From NCBI RefSeq assembly GCF_037113525.1, contig NZ_CP146963.1, positions 1,054,001 to 1,118,000 on the forward strand: 64,000 nucleotides of DNA, read 5' to 3'. Positions 49,397 to 61,728 of the stretch are shown piece after piece; position 1 is the first letter of the stretch, and each line of letters begins with the position of its first letter. The position numbers were made by a program, and so were the translations under genes. Source of the DNA: Butyrivibrio fibrisolvens. Lineage in GTDB: Bacteria > Bacillota > Clostridia > Lachnospirales > Lachnospiraceae. The notes below the pieces were generated by a model that saw only the letters and a list, made by a program, of their open reading frames with translations, was not told the DNA's origin and did not search any database.

Positions 49397-49645
49397 TTTG
49401 ATTCTTCTTGAAGAATCAAATTTGTTCCTTGAAAACCGAATACTGAAATATAGATTATATCTAGTCATACCAAATGATTAAGATATGTTCTATGTCCAAA
49501 CCAAAATCAAGACATCAAAATGATGAATTTATTCATCAAAAACCATTTCTAAAGAAATGGGCACTGACTATAACATATCGCTGTGTTATAGATCAGAAGA
49601 GAATCCAGAATGATCGAAAGATCAGGACTGATTCCTACGTAACTG

Positions 49646-52558
<2,913 letters not shown>

Positions 52559-52611
52559 AAAAAGTCAAGAAAGTTTGGAAATTCAGTGTTCGGTTTTGAA
52601 GGAATAAGTTC

Positions 52612-52642
52612 AGCTCTATGCTTATCGCATAGAGCTTTTTTG
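52612..52642 (+). terminator. Terminator of rRNA operon 2
   Basis: AGCTCTATGC (52612-52621), loop TTATC, GCATAGAGCT (52627-52636), T run. The 132-bp repeat starts inside its end. Confidence 0.93.
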
Positions 52643-52766
52643 TTGCACAAGACCGGCAAGCGAATGGATGCTTGCATACAAATTCATTTGCCGGTTGTAA
52701 GAACATGGAGCACGAAGTGCGGAATGTTCGTGTGCGAAATCGAGTAGGAGTCAGCCTACTCGATTG
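52635..52766. repeat. 132-bp structured intergenic repeat, copy 2
   Basis: Identical to 6925-7056, including the three inverted repeats. Here too it begins at the last bases of an intrinsic terminator of a stable-RNA operon. Confidence 0.92.
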
Positions 52767-52911
52767 TTCAAAAGCTACATTTTAATCGGTTTCTATGGTG
52801 TAACTTATTGGTTGGAAATATACTAATTAAATACATTGTAATAATAGTTGTATTAAAGACGATTAGTAGCATTATTTTATGCTTAAATCTGCCATTTCAA
52901 AGCAAAAATCT

Positions 52912-52940
52912 TTTACACAGTAATTAAACTATGGTATACT
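52912..52940 (+). promoter_or_regulatory. Promoter of the SCIFF peptide gene
   Basis: TTTACA at 52912-52917, exactly 17 bases, TATACT at 52935-52940. Transcription would start near 52947, about 43 bases before the ATG. The 145 bp between the repeat and this promoter show no gene. Confidence 0.85.
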
Positions 52941-52989
52941 ATTCTAACGTATGAGATTATCTCATTTTAATTAACCGGGAGGAAATGAC

Positions 52990-53139
52990 ATGAAGCACGT
53001 TAAGACACTTGCTACAAGAAATCTTAAAGAGTCTATGAAAAAGGGCGGATGTGGCGAATGCCAGACATCTTGTCAGTCTGCTTGCAAGACATCTTGCACA
53101 GTTGGAAATCAGAGCTGTGAGCAGCTTGCAAAGAACTAA
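52990..53139 (+). CDS. scfA: SCIFF ranthipeptide precursor
   Basis: A 49-residue precursor of the 'six cysteines in forty-five' family, a ribosomal peptide found across Clostridia. It has the family's leader-like start MKHVKTLATRNL and six cysteines at 21, 24, 28, 32, 36 and 43. Cys32 and Thr37 match the pair joined by a thioether in the characterised Clostridium thermocellum homologue, as I recall it. GGGAGG lies seven bases before ATG. Its maturase is 208 bp downstream, behind a hairpin, so the peptide is probably made in large excess over the enzyme. Biological role is thought to include signalling but is not settled. Confidence 0.95.
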   Translation: MKHVKTLATRNLKESMKKGGCGECQTSCQSACKTSCTVGNQSCEQLAKN

Positions 53140-53237
53140 CCTTTTGTCTTTATAACTGGTTTAGATTCTGATGTATCCCTTTAGAGATCAATCGGATCCC
53201 AGTAATTCGTAAATTATCCTAAGGGATTTATGAGCAT

Positions 53238-53289
53238 GTATAGCGATATTCCCTGTATATGATAACGGGCATATTGCTATACTTGTTTT
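53238..53289 (+). terminator. Hairpin between SCIFF and its maturase (attenuating terminator)
   Basis: GTATAGC (53238-53244) pairs with GCTATAC (53276-53282), extended by ATAT and CCC/GGG pairs, then TTGTTTTC. A smaller stem TCCCTTTA/TAAGGGA lies just upstream (about 53176-53226). The weak T run suggests partial read-through into the maturase gene. Confidence 0.6.
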
Positions 53290-53346
53290 CTGTGTTTATA
53301 AAATATTTTTTATATTTTTACTGGTAGATAGAGAGTTACAGATTTA

Positions 53347-54798
53347 ATGGTTCATATATTTAAGAATAATGGTTATAACATCGTATTAGACGTGAACAGT
53401 GGCAGCGTTCATGTTGTAGATGAAATAGTTTATGATCTCATTCCTTCAGTGGAAGAGATCCTTACAGGAATGTTTGGTACTGCACAGATTCCTGAAAATG
53501 AAGAAGATAGTGAGATAAGTAAAGAGCTTTTAAGAAAAGTTACAGATGCAGTTGTTGCTAAAGGAACATCTTATCCTGAAAGTGAAGTAGAAGAAGCAGT
53601 TGAAGAAATCTTATCATTACGTCAGGCTGGTCTCTTGTATACAGATGATATATATGAGAATTATGTAGAAGAGTTCAAGACCAGAGATACAGTTATTAAG
53701 GCGTTGTGTTTGAATATAGCGCATGATTGCAATCTTCGTTGCAAATATTGTTTTGCAGATGAAGGTGAGTATCATGGACGCAAAGCCATGATGACTTTTG
53801 AAGTTGGTAAGGCAGCACTTGATTTCCTTGTTAAGAACTCAGGCGATCGTCATAACCTTGAAGTTGACTTCTTTGGTGGCGAGCCTTTAATGAACTGGGA
53901 AGTTGTTAAGCAGATAGTTGAGTATGGTCGTAGCATTGAGAAAGAGGCTGGTAAGAATTTCCGCTTTACGATTACGACTAATGGTACTCTTCTTACAAAA
54001 GAGATACTTGATTATTGCAATAAAGAAATGGGCAATATAGTCCTTTCAATTGACGGACGTAAGGAAGTCAATGACAAGATGAGACCTAATGCAGCTGGTC
54101 ATGGAATGTATGATATGATCGTTCCTAAATATCTTGAAGTTGCAAAGTCAAGACATCAGCTCAGATATTTTGTAAGGGGTACATTTACTCATAACAATCT
54201 TGATTTTGCTGAAGATGTTAAGCACCTTGCAGATCTTGGCTTCAAGCAGATATCAATGGAGCCTGTAGTTGCAAAGCCGGAAGACTGGTATGCAATCAAG
54301 GAAGAAGATCTTCCACAGCTTAAGGAAGAATACGATAAGCTTGCAAAGATTTACCTTCAGTATAGAAAAGAAGGTAAAGGATTCAACTTCTTCCACTTCA
54401 ATATAGATCTTTCAGGCGGCCCTTGCGTTGCAAAGCGTCTTTCAGGATGCGGAAGCGGATGTGAGTATGTAGGCGTTACTCCTTGGGGAGATATTTATCC
54501 ATGTCATCAGTTTGTAGGTAACGAAGACTTTATTATGGGTAATGTCTTTGAAGGAATCAAGCGTACAGACATTCAGCAGCAGTTCAAGGAGAGTAATGTA
54601 TACTCAAGACCTGAATGCCAGAAGTGTTTTGCTAGATACTATTGTAGCGGTGGATGCAGCGCCAACGCATACAATTTCAATGGTAATATCAACACCGTCT
54701 ATAAAGAAGGTTGTGAACTACAACGTAAGCGCATTGAATGTGCGATTATGATAAAAGCGGCACTTGCTGAAGAAGCAGAAGTTAAGAATGCTGGTTAA
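53347..54798 (+). CDS. scfB: SCIFF maturase, radical SAM/SPASM thioether-forming enzyme
   Basis: 483 residues. An N-terminal peptide-binding region (1-110; VHIFKNNGYNIVLDVNSGS) precedes the radical SAM barrel with Cys128-x3-Cys132-x2-Cys135 (DCNLRCKYC) holding the SAM 4Fe-4S cluster. The C-terminal SPASM part has the Cys set in CGSGCEYVGVTPWG, IYPCHQ, PECQKCFARYYCSGGC and EGCELQ for two further clusters. It installs Cys-Thr thioether bonds in the SCIFF peptide. The 3' end (54723-54779) is duplicated at 55842-55898. No strong site precedes ATG. The SecD-like gene starts 12 bp after the stop. Confidence 0.96.
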   Translation: MVHIFKNNGYNIVLDVNSGSVHVVDEIVYDLIPSVEEILTGMFGTAQIPENEEDSEISKELLRKVTDAVVAKGTSYPESEVEEAVEEILSLRQAGLLYTDDIYENYVEEFKTRDTVIKALCLNIAHDCNLRCKYCFADEGEYHGRKAMMTFEVGKAALDFLVKNSGDRHNLEVDFFGGEPLMNWEVVKQIVEYGRSIEKEAGKNFRFTITTNGTLLTKEILDYCNKEMGNIVLSIDGRKEVNDKMRPNAAGHGMYDMIVPKYLEVAKSRHQLRYFVRGTFTHNNLDFAEDVKHLADLGFKQISMEPVVAKPEDWYAIKEEDLPQLKEEYDKLAKIYLQYRKEGKGFNFFHFNIDLSGGPCVAKRLSGCGSGCEYVGVTPWGDIYPCHQFVGNEDFIMGNVFEGIKRTDIQQQFKESNVYSRPECQKCFARYYCSGGCSANAYNFNGNINTVYKEGCELQRKRIECAIMIKAALAEEAEVKNAG

Positions 54799-54810
54799 CG
54801 GAGGCTTTAC

Positions 54811-55833
54811 ATGAAAAAATTCAAGCCAGTAATTCTGATACCAGTACTTTTGATATTACTTGCAGTACTTTGTTTTTATGTTTTTCAAGGTTTGACTGAT
54901 TATAAAGAAAATTCTTCCGAAGATGATGACTGCTCAGAGTATGAAGATGGTATTCATGTTACCTATGAAATCACCTATTTAAATGGCGATATTCCTACTG
55001 ATCAGGATATGGAAGATATAAAAGAATTGCTAACAGAACGTATTGCATCTGAAGTTGAACCAGAAGGATCAGATGAAGATTCTGAGAGTGAAGATAAAAA
55101 ATCAGACCTATCCGAGAATTTTGAAAGTATACTTCCAGGAAATAAAGACGCAGTATATAAAGTGAATTGGGTCGGAAGTAATCGCATTGAAATATATAGT
55201 CAAGATGTTGCAGATGTTGTTATAGAAAGAATAACTACTACTCCTGAGTTGTATTTTATTCGTGAATATAATGATACAGGATCAGCTAACTACTATGATC
55301 CTTATGGGATGGGATATGCAGTATTCATGGAGCTTTCAGAAGGTGTAACAATAGATTCTCTTAAGGAGAGTGGTGATATTGTTTTATCAGCTGAAGATAT
55401 AGCTGATGCACAGGCTGGAATTGATAAATCAGGTGCAGGCTCAGAATATATTGTAGAGCTTACATTTACATCAGAAGGTGCTGAGAAATTTGCCGCAGCT
55501 ACAGAATCGGCTTATGCTAATGGCGAGACTATCGGTATTTATTATGATGGAGCCTTTATAAGTGTTCCGAGAGTACAAGCGGTTATCACTGATGGTAAGG
55601 CTTCCATTACTGGTATGGGATCATATGAAAGTGCTGAGATGCTTGCTAAGAATATTCGTCTTGGTAATTTGAAGCTTTCCGAGGTTGAAACTGATTCAAG
55701 CGATACAGTTACTGATACTGAAAACAGTATTGATACAAATATAATAATTGCTATTATAGGTATCATAGTAATAGTATTAATACTCTTTGTATTTTTAGTA
55801 CTTGGCATTTATAAAGCCATTGTACGTAAATGA
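54811..55833 (+). CDS. Stand-alone SecD periplasmic-domain paralog
   Basis: 340 residues. Membrane segment 1 (about 7-27), an acidic stretch (32-45 and 83-105), then an extracellular P1-type domain (about 145-293) nearly matching the SecD part of the next gene (about 82% identity by hand count), then an unrelated Ser/Asp linker and a single membrane segment (about 306-332). The LDLAGG motif of SecD and all its later membrane helices are absent, so it cannot be a normal translocase motor. It arose by tandem duplication of maturase end plus secD start. It may help export or fold the SCIFF product, which is inference. Site ACGGAGG as for secDF. Confidence 0.9.
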   Translation: MKKFKPVILIPVLLILLAVLCFYVFQGLTDYKENSSEDDDCSEYEDGIHVTYEITYLNGDIPTDQDMEDIKELLTERIASEVEPEGSDEDSESEDKKSDLSENFESILPGNKDAVYKVNWVGSNRIEIYSQDVADVVIERITTTPELYFIREYNDTGSANYYDPYGMGYAVFMELSEGVTIDSLKESGDIVLSAEDIADAQAGIDKSGAGSEYIVELTFTSEGAEKFAAATESAYANGETIGIYYDGAFISVPRVQAVITDGKASITGMGSYESAEMLAKNIRLGNLKLSEVETDSSDTVTDTENSIDTNIIIAIIGIIVIVLILFVFLVLGIYKAIVRK

Positions 55834-55841
55834 TTTCTAAG

Positions 55842-55918
55842 ACGTAAGCGCATTGAATGTGCGATTATGATAAAAGCGGCACTTGCTGAAGAAGCAGATG
55901 TCCAAAACGTGGGTTAAC
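55842..55918 (+). pseudogene. Duplicated remnant of the SCIFF maturase 3' end
   Basis: 55842-55898 repeats 54723-54779 exactly (57 bp), and the following bases up to GGTTAACGGAGG are a diverged copy of the original stop and ribosome binding site. It is out of any gene now and marks the join of a tandem duplication of about 1.12 kb. Confidence 0.92.
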
Positions 55919-55931
55919 GGAGGTTATAAAA

Positions 55932-58208
55932 ATGAAGAAGTTAAAGCAGGTACTGCCTTTAGTTGTTGTATTGGCTGTACTGGTAGGATTGTTCTATGTT
56001 GCTTGGCATGGAGTGGGAGAAACACAAGATGGCTCTATGCACGACATAAACTTCGGTCTTGATCTTGCAGGTGGTGTCAGCATCACTTATCAGGTAGCTG
56101 GTGAGAATGGCGGAACACCAACAACTCAGGAGATGGATGACACAGTATCTAAGCTCTCTAAGCGTGTTGCTTCCGAGCTTAATACAACAGAAGCTTCTGT
56201 TTATAAGGAAGGTTCAGATCGTATCACAGTAGAAATTCCTGGTGCTACAGATGAGATTTTCGAAACTCTTTCAACACCTGGTAATCTGTATTTCATTCGT
56301 GAATATAATGATGCAGGTTCAGCTAACTACTATGATCCTTATGGAATGGGATATTCTGCATTCTATATGCTTGCAGATGGTGTGACAATTGAATCACTTC
56401 AGGCAAGTGGAGACATCGTTCTTTCTGGTGAAGATATTGCTGATGCGCAGGCTGGAATTGATAATTCTGGTACAGGTTCAGAGTATATCGTAGAGCTTAC
56501 ACTTACATCAGAAGGTGCTAAGAAGTTTGCTACAGCTACAGAAGCAGCTTATGCTAATGGCTGGACAATCGGTATTTACTATGATGGATCTTTCATCAGT
56601 GTTCCTAAAGTTCAGGCTGTAATTTCAGATGGTAAGGCATCAATTACAGGTATGGGTTCTTATGAATCTGCTGAAAACCTTGCATCTACAATTCGTATCG
56701 GTGGACTTGATGTATCTCTTACAGAACTTCGTGCAAACGTTGTAGGAGCTCAGCTTGGTGCAAGTGCTATTCATACAAGTAAGATTGCAGCTATCATTGG
56801 TCTTATACTTATCGTTCTGTTCATGGTCATCGTTTTCAGAATACTTGGTGTAGCAGCATCTATGGCGCTTGGCTTCTACTGCTGCTTTATGGTAATACTT
56901 CTTTCAGCATTTGATATAACACTTACACTTCCTGGTATTGCAGGTATCATCCTTTCAATCGGTATGGCGGTTGATGCTAACGTTCTTGTATTTGCACGTA
57001 TCAGAGAAGAGATTGCAGCTGGATCAGCTGTAGATAAAGCTATTAAAGCCGGATATTCAAAGGCTCTTTCAGCTATCCTTGATGGTAACATCACAACACT
57101 TATTGCTGCCGGTGTTCTTGGACTTCGTGGAACAGGTTCAGTAAGAGGCTTTGCTATTACTCTTGCGCTTGGTATTCTTGTTTCCATGTTTACAGCACTT
57201 GTTGTTACAAGAGGTATTTCTTCAATCCTTTTCAATCTTGGATTCAAGGCTGAAGGCTTCTATGGTAAAGCTAAAGATCCTAAGAAGATCGATTTTGTAT
57301 CAAAGAGAAATATCTTCTATGCAATTTCAGTTATCATAATGGTTGCTGGTATTGGAACATGTGTATTTAACCACGTTGCTGGTAATCATGCATTTAACTA
57401 TTCAATTGATTTCGTAGGTGGTACAGCTACAACAGTATCATTTGCAGAAGGTCAGACTCCTTCAGTTGAAGACCTTGAAAACGTAATCGAGCCTGCTGTT
57501 ATAAATGCAGCATCTACTGCTGATGCTAATCTTAAGAATCTTTCAATTTCTCACCAGATTGTTAAGGATCAGAATCAGGTTGTATTAAAGACTCAAACTC
57601 TTTCAACAGATGCTTCACAGGCTGTTCATGAACTTCTTACAACAACTTATGGTGCTACAGATGTAACATATAACACAATCAGTGCTACTATCAGTGATGA
57701 GATGACAAGTGATGCAAGCTGGGCTACAATTATCGCACTCATCCTTATGCTTATCTATATCTATTTCAGATTTAGAGATATCCGCTTTGGTGCTAGTGCT
57801 ATCATCGCTCTTGCTCATGATGCTATTATGGTTATCATGTGCTACGCATTTACAAGACTTGAGGTTGGAAGCACATTCATCGCTGTAGTACTTACAATCA
57901 TTGGTTACTCAATCAACGATACTATCGTTACATTCGACCGTATTCGTGAGAATCAGCATGGTATTCGTTCAAGAGAGCAGCTTAAAGAGCTTGTTAATGA
58001 GTCAGTTAACCAGACTCTTACAAGATCACTCTTTACATCTATCACAACATTCATCATGGTACTTTGTCTGTATGTTGTAGGTGTTCAGGATATCAAGACT
58101 TTTGCACTTCCTCTTATGGTTGGTGTAGTAAGTGGTACATATTCTTCTATCTGCATAGCATCACAGCTTTGGTTCTCAATGAAGAAGAAAAGTGTAGAGA
58201 AAGCTTAA
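55932..58208 (+). CDS. secDF: SecDF fusion, Sec translocon accessory protein
   Basis: 758 residues joining SecD (1 to about 430) and SecF (about 450-758). SecD: membrane segment 1, FGLDLAGGVS (41-50), the large P1 domain, then membrane helices with GMAVDANVLVFARIREE. SecF: IDFVGGTA, P4-type domain, YSINDTIVTFDRIRENQ and final helices. It uses the proton/sodium gradient to pull proteins out after SecA. ACGGAGG sets ATG. It is next to SCIFF genes, as in other Clostridia. Confidence 0.96.
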   Translation: MKKLKQVLPLVVVLAVLVGLFYVAWHGVGETQDGSMHDINFGLDLAGGVSITYQVAGENGGTPTTQEMDDTVSKLSKRVASELNTTEASVYKEGSDRITVEIPGATDEIFETLSTPGNLYFIREYNDAGSANYYDPYGMGYSAFYMLADGVTIESLQASGDIVLSGEDIADAQAGIDNSGTGSEYIVELTLTSEGAKKFATATEAAYANGWTIGIYYDGSFISVPKVQAVISDGKASITGMGSYESAENLASTIRIGGLDVSLTELRANVVGAQLGASAIHTSKIAAIIGLILIVLFMVIVFRILGVAASMALGFYCCFMVILLSAFDITLTLPGIAGIILSIGMAVDANVLVFARIREEIAAGSAVDKAIKAGYSKALSAILDGNITTLIAAGVLGLRGTGSVRGFAITLALGILVSMFTALVVTRGISSILFNLGFKAEGFYGKAKDPKKIDFVSKRNIFYAISVIIMVAGIGTCVFNHVAGNHAFNYSIDFVGGTATTVSFAEGQTPSVEDLENVIEPAVINAASTADANLKNLSISHQIVKDQNQVVLKTQTLSTDASQAVHELLTTTYGATDVTYNTISATISDEMTSDASWATIIALILMLIYIYFRFRDIRFGASAIIALAHDAIMVIMCYAFTRLEVGSTFIAVVLTIIGYSINDTIVTFDRIRENQHGIRSREQLKELVNESVNQTLTRSLFTSITTFIMVLCLYVVGVQDIKTFALPLMVGVVSGTYSSICIASQLWFSMKKKSVEKA

Positions 58209-58228
58209 CCTATACTAAAAATATTAAG

Positions 58229-58266
58229 ACTGCAGGAAGTTTAAAACTTTCTGCAGTTTTTTTCTT
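58229..58266 (+). terminator. Terminator after secDF
   Basis: ACTGCAG and GAAGT on the left pair with ACTTT and CTGCAGT on the right, followed by a long T run (58257-58263). Confidence 0.88.
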
Positions 58267-58286
58267 TAAAAAGGATATATAAGTTA

Positions 58287-60107
58287 ATGGCAAAATGGAT
58301 GATAGCAGCCAAGAAGGCTGATTTTGACGCAATAGCAAAGCAGTTTAATATAAGCCCTATTACGGCCAGGTTATTACGAAACAGAGACCTTACAACAACT
58401 GAAGATATTCAGAGATATCTCTATGGAGGTCGTGAAGACTTAAGAGATGCTCATGACCTGACTGATATAGATAAAGCTGCTGACATAATGAAGGACAGGA
58501 TTGACGCCGGAAGCAAGATAAGGATCATAGGTGACTATGACGTTGATGGAATATGCTCATCTTACATTCTTTGGGCAGGACTAACATTTGCAGCAAGGGG
58601 ATCTAAAGCAGAAAATGCAGTTAATTCACAGACTGACTATAGGCTTCCCGATAGAATAATAGATGGATATGGTCTTAATGACAGGCTTGTTCATGAGGCT
58701 AAAGATGACAATATCGATACTATAATTACTTGCGATAATGGTATAGCAGCCTATGATCAGGTTCAGCTTGCCAAAGATCTGGGGCTTACAGTAGTTGTTA
58801 CAGATCACCACGAAGTTCCGATTTCTAAAGACGGTGATGAGGAAAAACAGATCCTGCCTCCTGCAGATGCAGTAGTTGATCCTAAGCGTCATGACTGTAA
58901 TGTGAAGTTCAAGGAGATATGCGGAGGAGTTGTAGCATATAAGTTCCTTCAGGTTCTTTTTGAAAAATATGAAGAAGCAGGCTGGAAGTACTCAAAATCT
59001 GAAATAGATGAATTCTTTAATGAAATGCTTGAATTTGCTGCCCTGTCAACAGTATGTGATGTTATGCCTATCGAAGATGAGAACAGAGTTCTTGTCAGAG
59101 AAGGCCTTAAGCAGATGGAGAATTCCGGTAATCTTGGACTTAGTAGTCTTATTAATGTTAATGGTCTTCAGGGAAGTAAGATGACTGCTTATCACCTTGG
59201 ATTTGTTATAGGACCTTGTCTTAATGCTACAGGAAGACTGGACCGTGCTATGAGGGGCCTTGATCTTCTTACTTCAACAAGTGAGATGGCTGCTGTAAAC
59301 ATAGCAGGAGACCTTAAATCGCTTAATGATAGCAGAAAGACAATGACTCAGCTTGGCGTGGATCAGGCAACTGCAGAAATGGATAAATGCGTTAAAGATC
59401 TTCCTAAAGTCATAGTTCTCTATCAGCCTGATCTTCATGAATCAATAGCAGGAATAGTAGCTGGAAGAGTACGAGAGAAGTATTCAAGACCTACGATCAT
59501 ACTTACTAATGCACATGATGGTGTTAAGGGAAGTGGAAGATCGACAGAGAACTACGATATGTTCAGAGCTTTATCTGAGTGTAAAGATCTTTTTACAAAG
59601 TTTGGTGGTCATAAAATGGCGGCAGGTTTGTCACTTCCTACTGAAAATGTTGATGAGCTGCGCCGCAGGCTTAATGAAAACTGTGATCTTACAGAAGAAG
59701 ATTTTGTTGAGATCAAGCACCTTGATATGGTACTGCCTCTTCAGTATTTAAGCCTTTCGCTTATAAGAGAGTTTGATATTCTTGAGCCGTATGGTAATGG
59801 CAACGATAAGCCATCTTTTGCCTGCCGTGATATCAGGATCAAGTCAGGACGAATTATGGGCAAGAACAGAAACTGCGGCAAATACAGGATTGCTGATGCA
59901 AATGGCAGAGAATACGAAATGGTCTATTTTGGAAATATGGAAAAATGGCACGATTTCCTAACAGACCGATATGGAAATGCCATAATAGATGCGTTATATA
60001 ATAATAGTGTAAATGAAGACATTGTTCTGAATATTGCTTACTATCCGGATATTAACTCATGGCAGGGCAGAGAGAGCCTCCAGATAGTAATGACTGATTT
60101 TTGTTGA
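58287..60107 (+). CDS. recJ: Single-stranded-DNA-specific exonuclease RecJ
   Basis: A 606-residue DHH-family 5'-3' exonuclease of recombination and repair. Motif I is GDYDVDG (82-88, metal-binding Asp), motif III is Asp173-His174-His175, a later ATGRLDRA loop, and the DHHA1 GSGRS box near 415. The C-terminal OB-like domain follows. AAAGGA lies before ATG. Some proteins of this type lack part of the RecJ C-terminus; here about 150 residues remain after DHHA1. Confidence 0.93.
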   Translation: MAKWMIAAKKADFDAIAKQFNISPITARLLRNRDLTTTEDIQRYLYGGREDLRDAHDLTDIDKAADIMKDRIDAGSKIRIIGDYDVDGICSSYILWAGLTFAARGSKAENAVNSQTDYRLPDRIIDGYGLNDRLVHEAKDDNIDTIITCDNGIAAYDQVQLAKDLGLTVVVTDHHEVPISKDGDEEKQILPPADAVVDPKRHDCNVKFKEICGGVVAYKFLQVLFEKYEEAGWKYSKSEIDEFFNEMLEFAALSTVCDVMPIEDENRVLVREGLKQMENSGNLGLSSLINVNGLQGSKMTAYHLGFVIGPCLNATGRLDRAMRGLDLLTSTSEMAAVNIAGDLKSLNDSRKTMTQLGVDQATAEMDKCVKDLPKVIVLYQPDLHESIAGIVAGRVREKYSRPTIILTNAHDGVKGSGRSTENYDMFRALSECKDLFTKFGGHKMAAGLSLPTENVDELRRRLNENCDLTEEDFVEIKHLDMVLPLQYLSLSLIREFDILEPYGNGNDKPSFACRDIRIKSGRIMGKNRNCGKYRIADANGREYEMVYFGNMEKWHDFLTDRYGNAIIDALYNNSVNEDIVLNIAYYPDINSWQGRESLQIVMTDFC

Positions 60108-60240
60108 AATCATCAGATTATAACTGTAATGATGTAGATAAAATCAAGTTATGGAATAATGATCAGGGCCAGGATATAAAGAATAAATGTATATTATTTC
60201 TTTTTATATAACTAAGTCATAAAAATAAGGAGATACACAT

Positions 60241-61728
60241 ATGAAGCTTACAACTTTGCTTGAGAAAATCGATTACAAAGCCTTCGAGGGAAATACCGGT
60301 AACGAAGCTGATATTTCAAATGTTGAGATCAAGTCAGTAGTTAACAATTCCAAGAAAATTGAAGAAGGCTGCTTTTTTATGTGTATTAAAGGAGCTAATT
60401 TTGATGGCCATAGCGTAGCAGCACAGGCAGCTGAGCAGAAAGCTGCAGCAATCCTCGTTCAGGATGATGTAACTCTTCCTGAAGACTGCAAGATGCCTGT
60501 TATCCGTGTTGAGGACACAAGATATGCAATGGCATTTGTATCAGCTGCATGGTTTGGAAATCCTGCACAGAGTCTTAAGACAATCGGCATTACAGGTACT
60601 AAGGGTAAGACAACAACAACTTATCTTATAAAGAGCATGCTTGAAAATGCAGGACATAAGGTAGGTCTTATCGGTACTATCGAAGTTGTTATAGGAGATA
60701 AGCATATTCCTGCTAAGAATACAACACCTGAGTCATATGACCTTCAGGAGTATATGAGACAGATGGTTGATGAAGGCTGCGACAGCCTTGTTATGGAAGT
60801 ATCTTCACAGGCGCTTATGCAGCATAGAAGCCAGGGATTTGTATATGACCTTGGTATTTTTACAAACATTGAGCCTGATCACATCGGCCCAGATGAACAC
60901 AAGGATTTCGACGACTATATGCACTGCAAGGGTCTTTTGTTCAAACAGTGTAAGGTTGGTATTGCAAATGCTGATGACGAGCACATGGAACAGGTTCTTG
61001 AGGGACATACATGTAAGCTTGAGACATTCGGCTTCTCTGACAAAGCTGATATCAAAGCTGTAAACCTTGCTTATATCAGAAAGCCTGGTCAGCTTGGAGT
61101 ATTCTTTGACACAGAAGGTCTTATTGAGCTTCATGCAGAAGTGCGTACTCCTGGTAAATTTTCTGTTTACAATGCCCTTTGCGCTATCGCTGTAGCAAGA
61201 CACTTTGGCTGCACAGATGAAGAGATCGCTGAGGCGCTTAAGAATGCCAAGGTTAAGGGCCGTATCGAGATGGTCAAGGTATCAGACGACTTCACACTTA
61301 TGATCGACTATGCTCATAATGCTATGGCACTTAAGAGTCTTCTTTCAACTCTTAAGGATTATCGTCCTAACCGCCTTGTATGTCTCTTTGGCTGTGGCGG
61401 TAACAGATCTAAGCTTCGCCGTTATGAGATGGGTGAAGTAAGTGGTAAGCTTGCAGATCTTACTATCATCACATCAGATAACCCAAGATTCGAAGAGCCG
61501 CTTGATATCATCCATGACATCGAGATCGGTATGAAGAAGACTGATGGTAAGTATGTTGAGATCCCTGATAGAAAAGAAGCTATTGCTTATGCGATCGATA
61601 ATGCTCAGAAGGGTGATATCATCATCCTTGCAGGTAAAGGTCATGAAGACTATCAGGAGATCAAGGGTGTTAAGTATCCTATGGATGAAAGAGATCTCAT
61701 TGCAGATATCATGAAAGAGCGCATGTAA
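60241..61728 (+). CDS. murE: UDP-MurNAc-L-Ala-D-Glu:meso-diaminopimelate ligase
   Basis: A 495-residue ATP-dependent Mur ligase adding the third amino acid of the peptidoglycan stem. The ATP loop is GTKGKT (119-124). The DNPR motif at 413-416 is the known marker of meso-DAP rather than lysine specificity, so the wall should carry DAP. Three Mur domains are complete. AAGGAG lies before ATG. Confidence 0.95.
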   Translation: MKLTTLLEKIDYKAFEGNTGNEADISNVEIKSVVNNSKKIEEGCFFMCIKGANFDGHSVAAQAAEQKAAAILVQDDVTLPEDCKMPVIRVEDTRYAMAFVSAAWFGNPAQSLKTIGITGTKGKTTTTYLIKSMLENAGHKVGLIGTIEVVIGDKHIPAKNTTPESYDLQEYMRQMVDEGCDSLVMEVSSQALMQHRSQGFVYDLGIFTNIEPDHIGPDEHKDFDDYMHCKGLLFKQCKVGIANADDEHMEQVLEGHTCKLETFGFSDKADIKAVNLAYIRKPGQLGVFFDTEGLIELHAEVRTPGKFSVYNALCAIAVARHFGCTDEEIAEALKNAKVKGRIEMVKVSDDFTLMIDYAHNAMALKSLLSTLKDYRPNRLVCLFGCGGNRSKLRRYEMGEVSGKLADLTIITSDNPRFEEPLDIIHDIEIGMKKTDGKYVEIPDRKEAIAYAIDNAQKGDIIILAGKGHEDYQEIKGVKYPMDERDLIADIMKERM

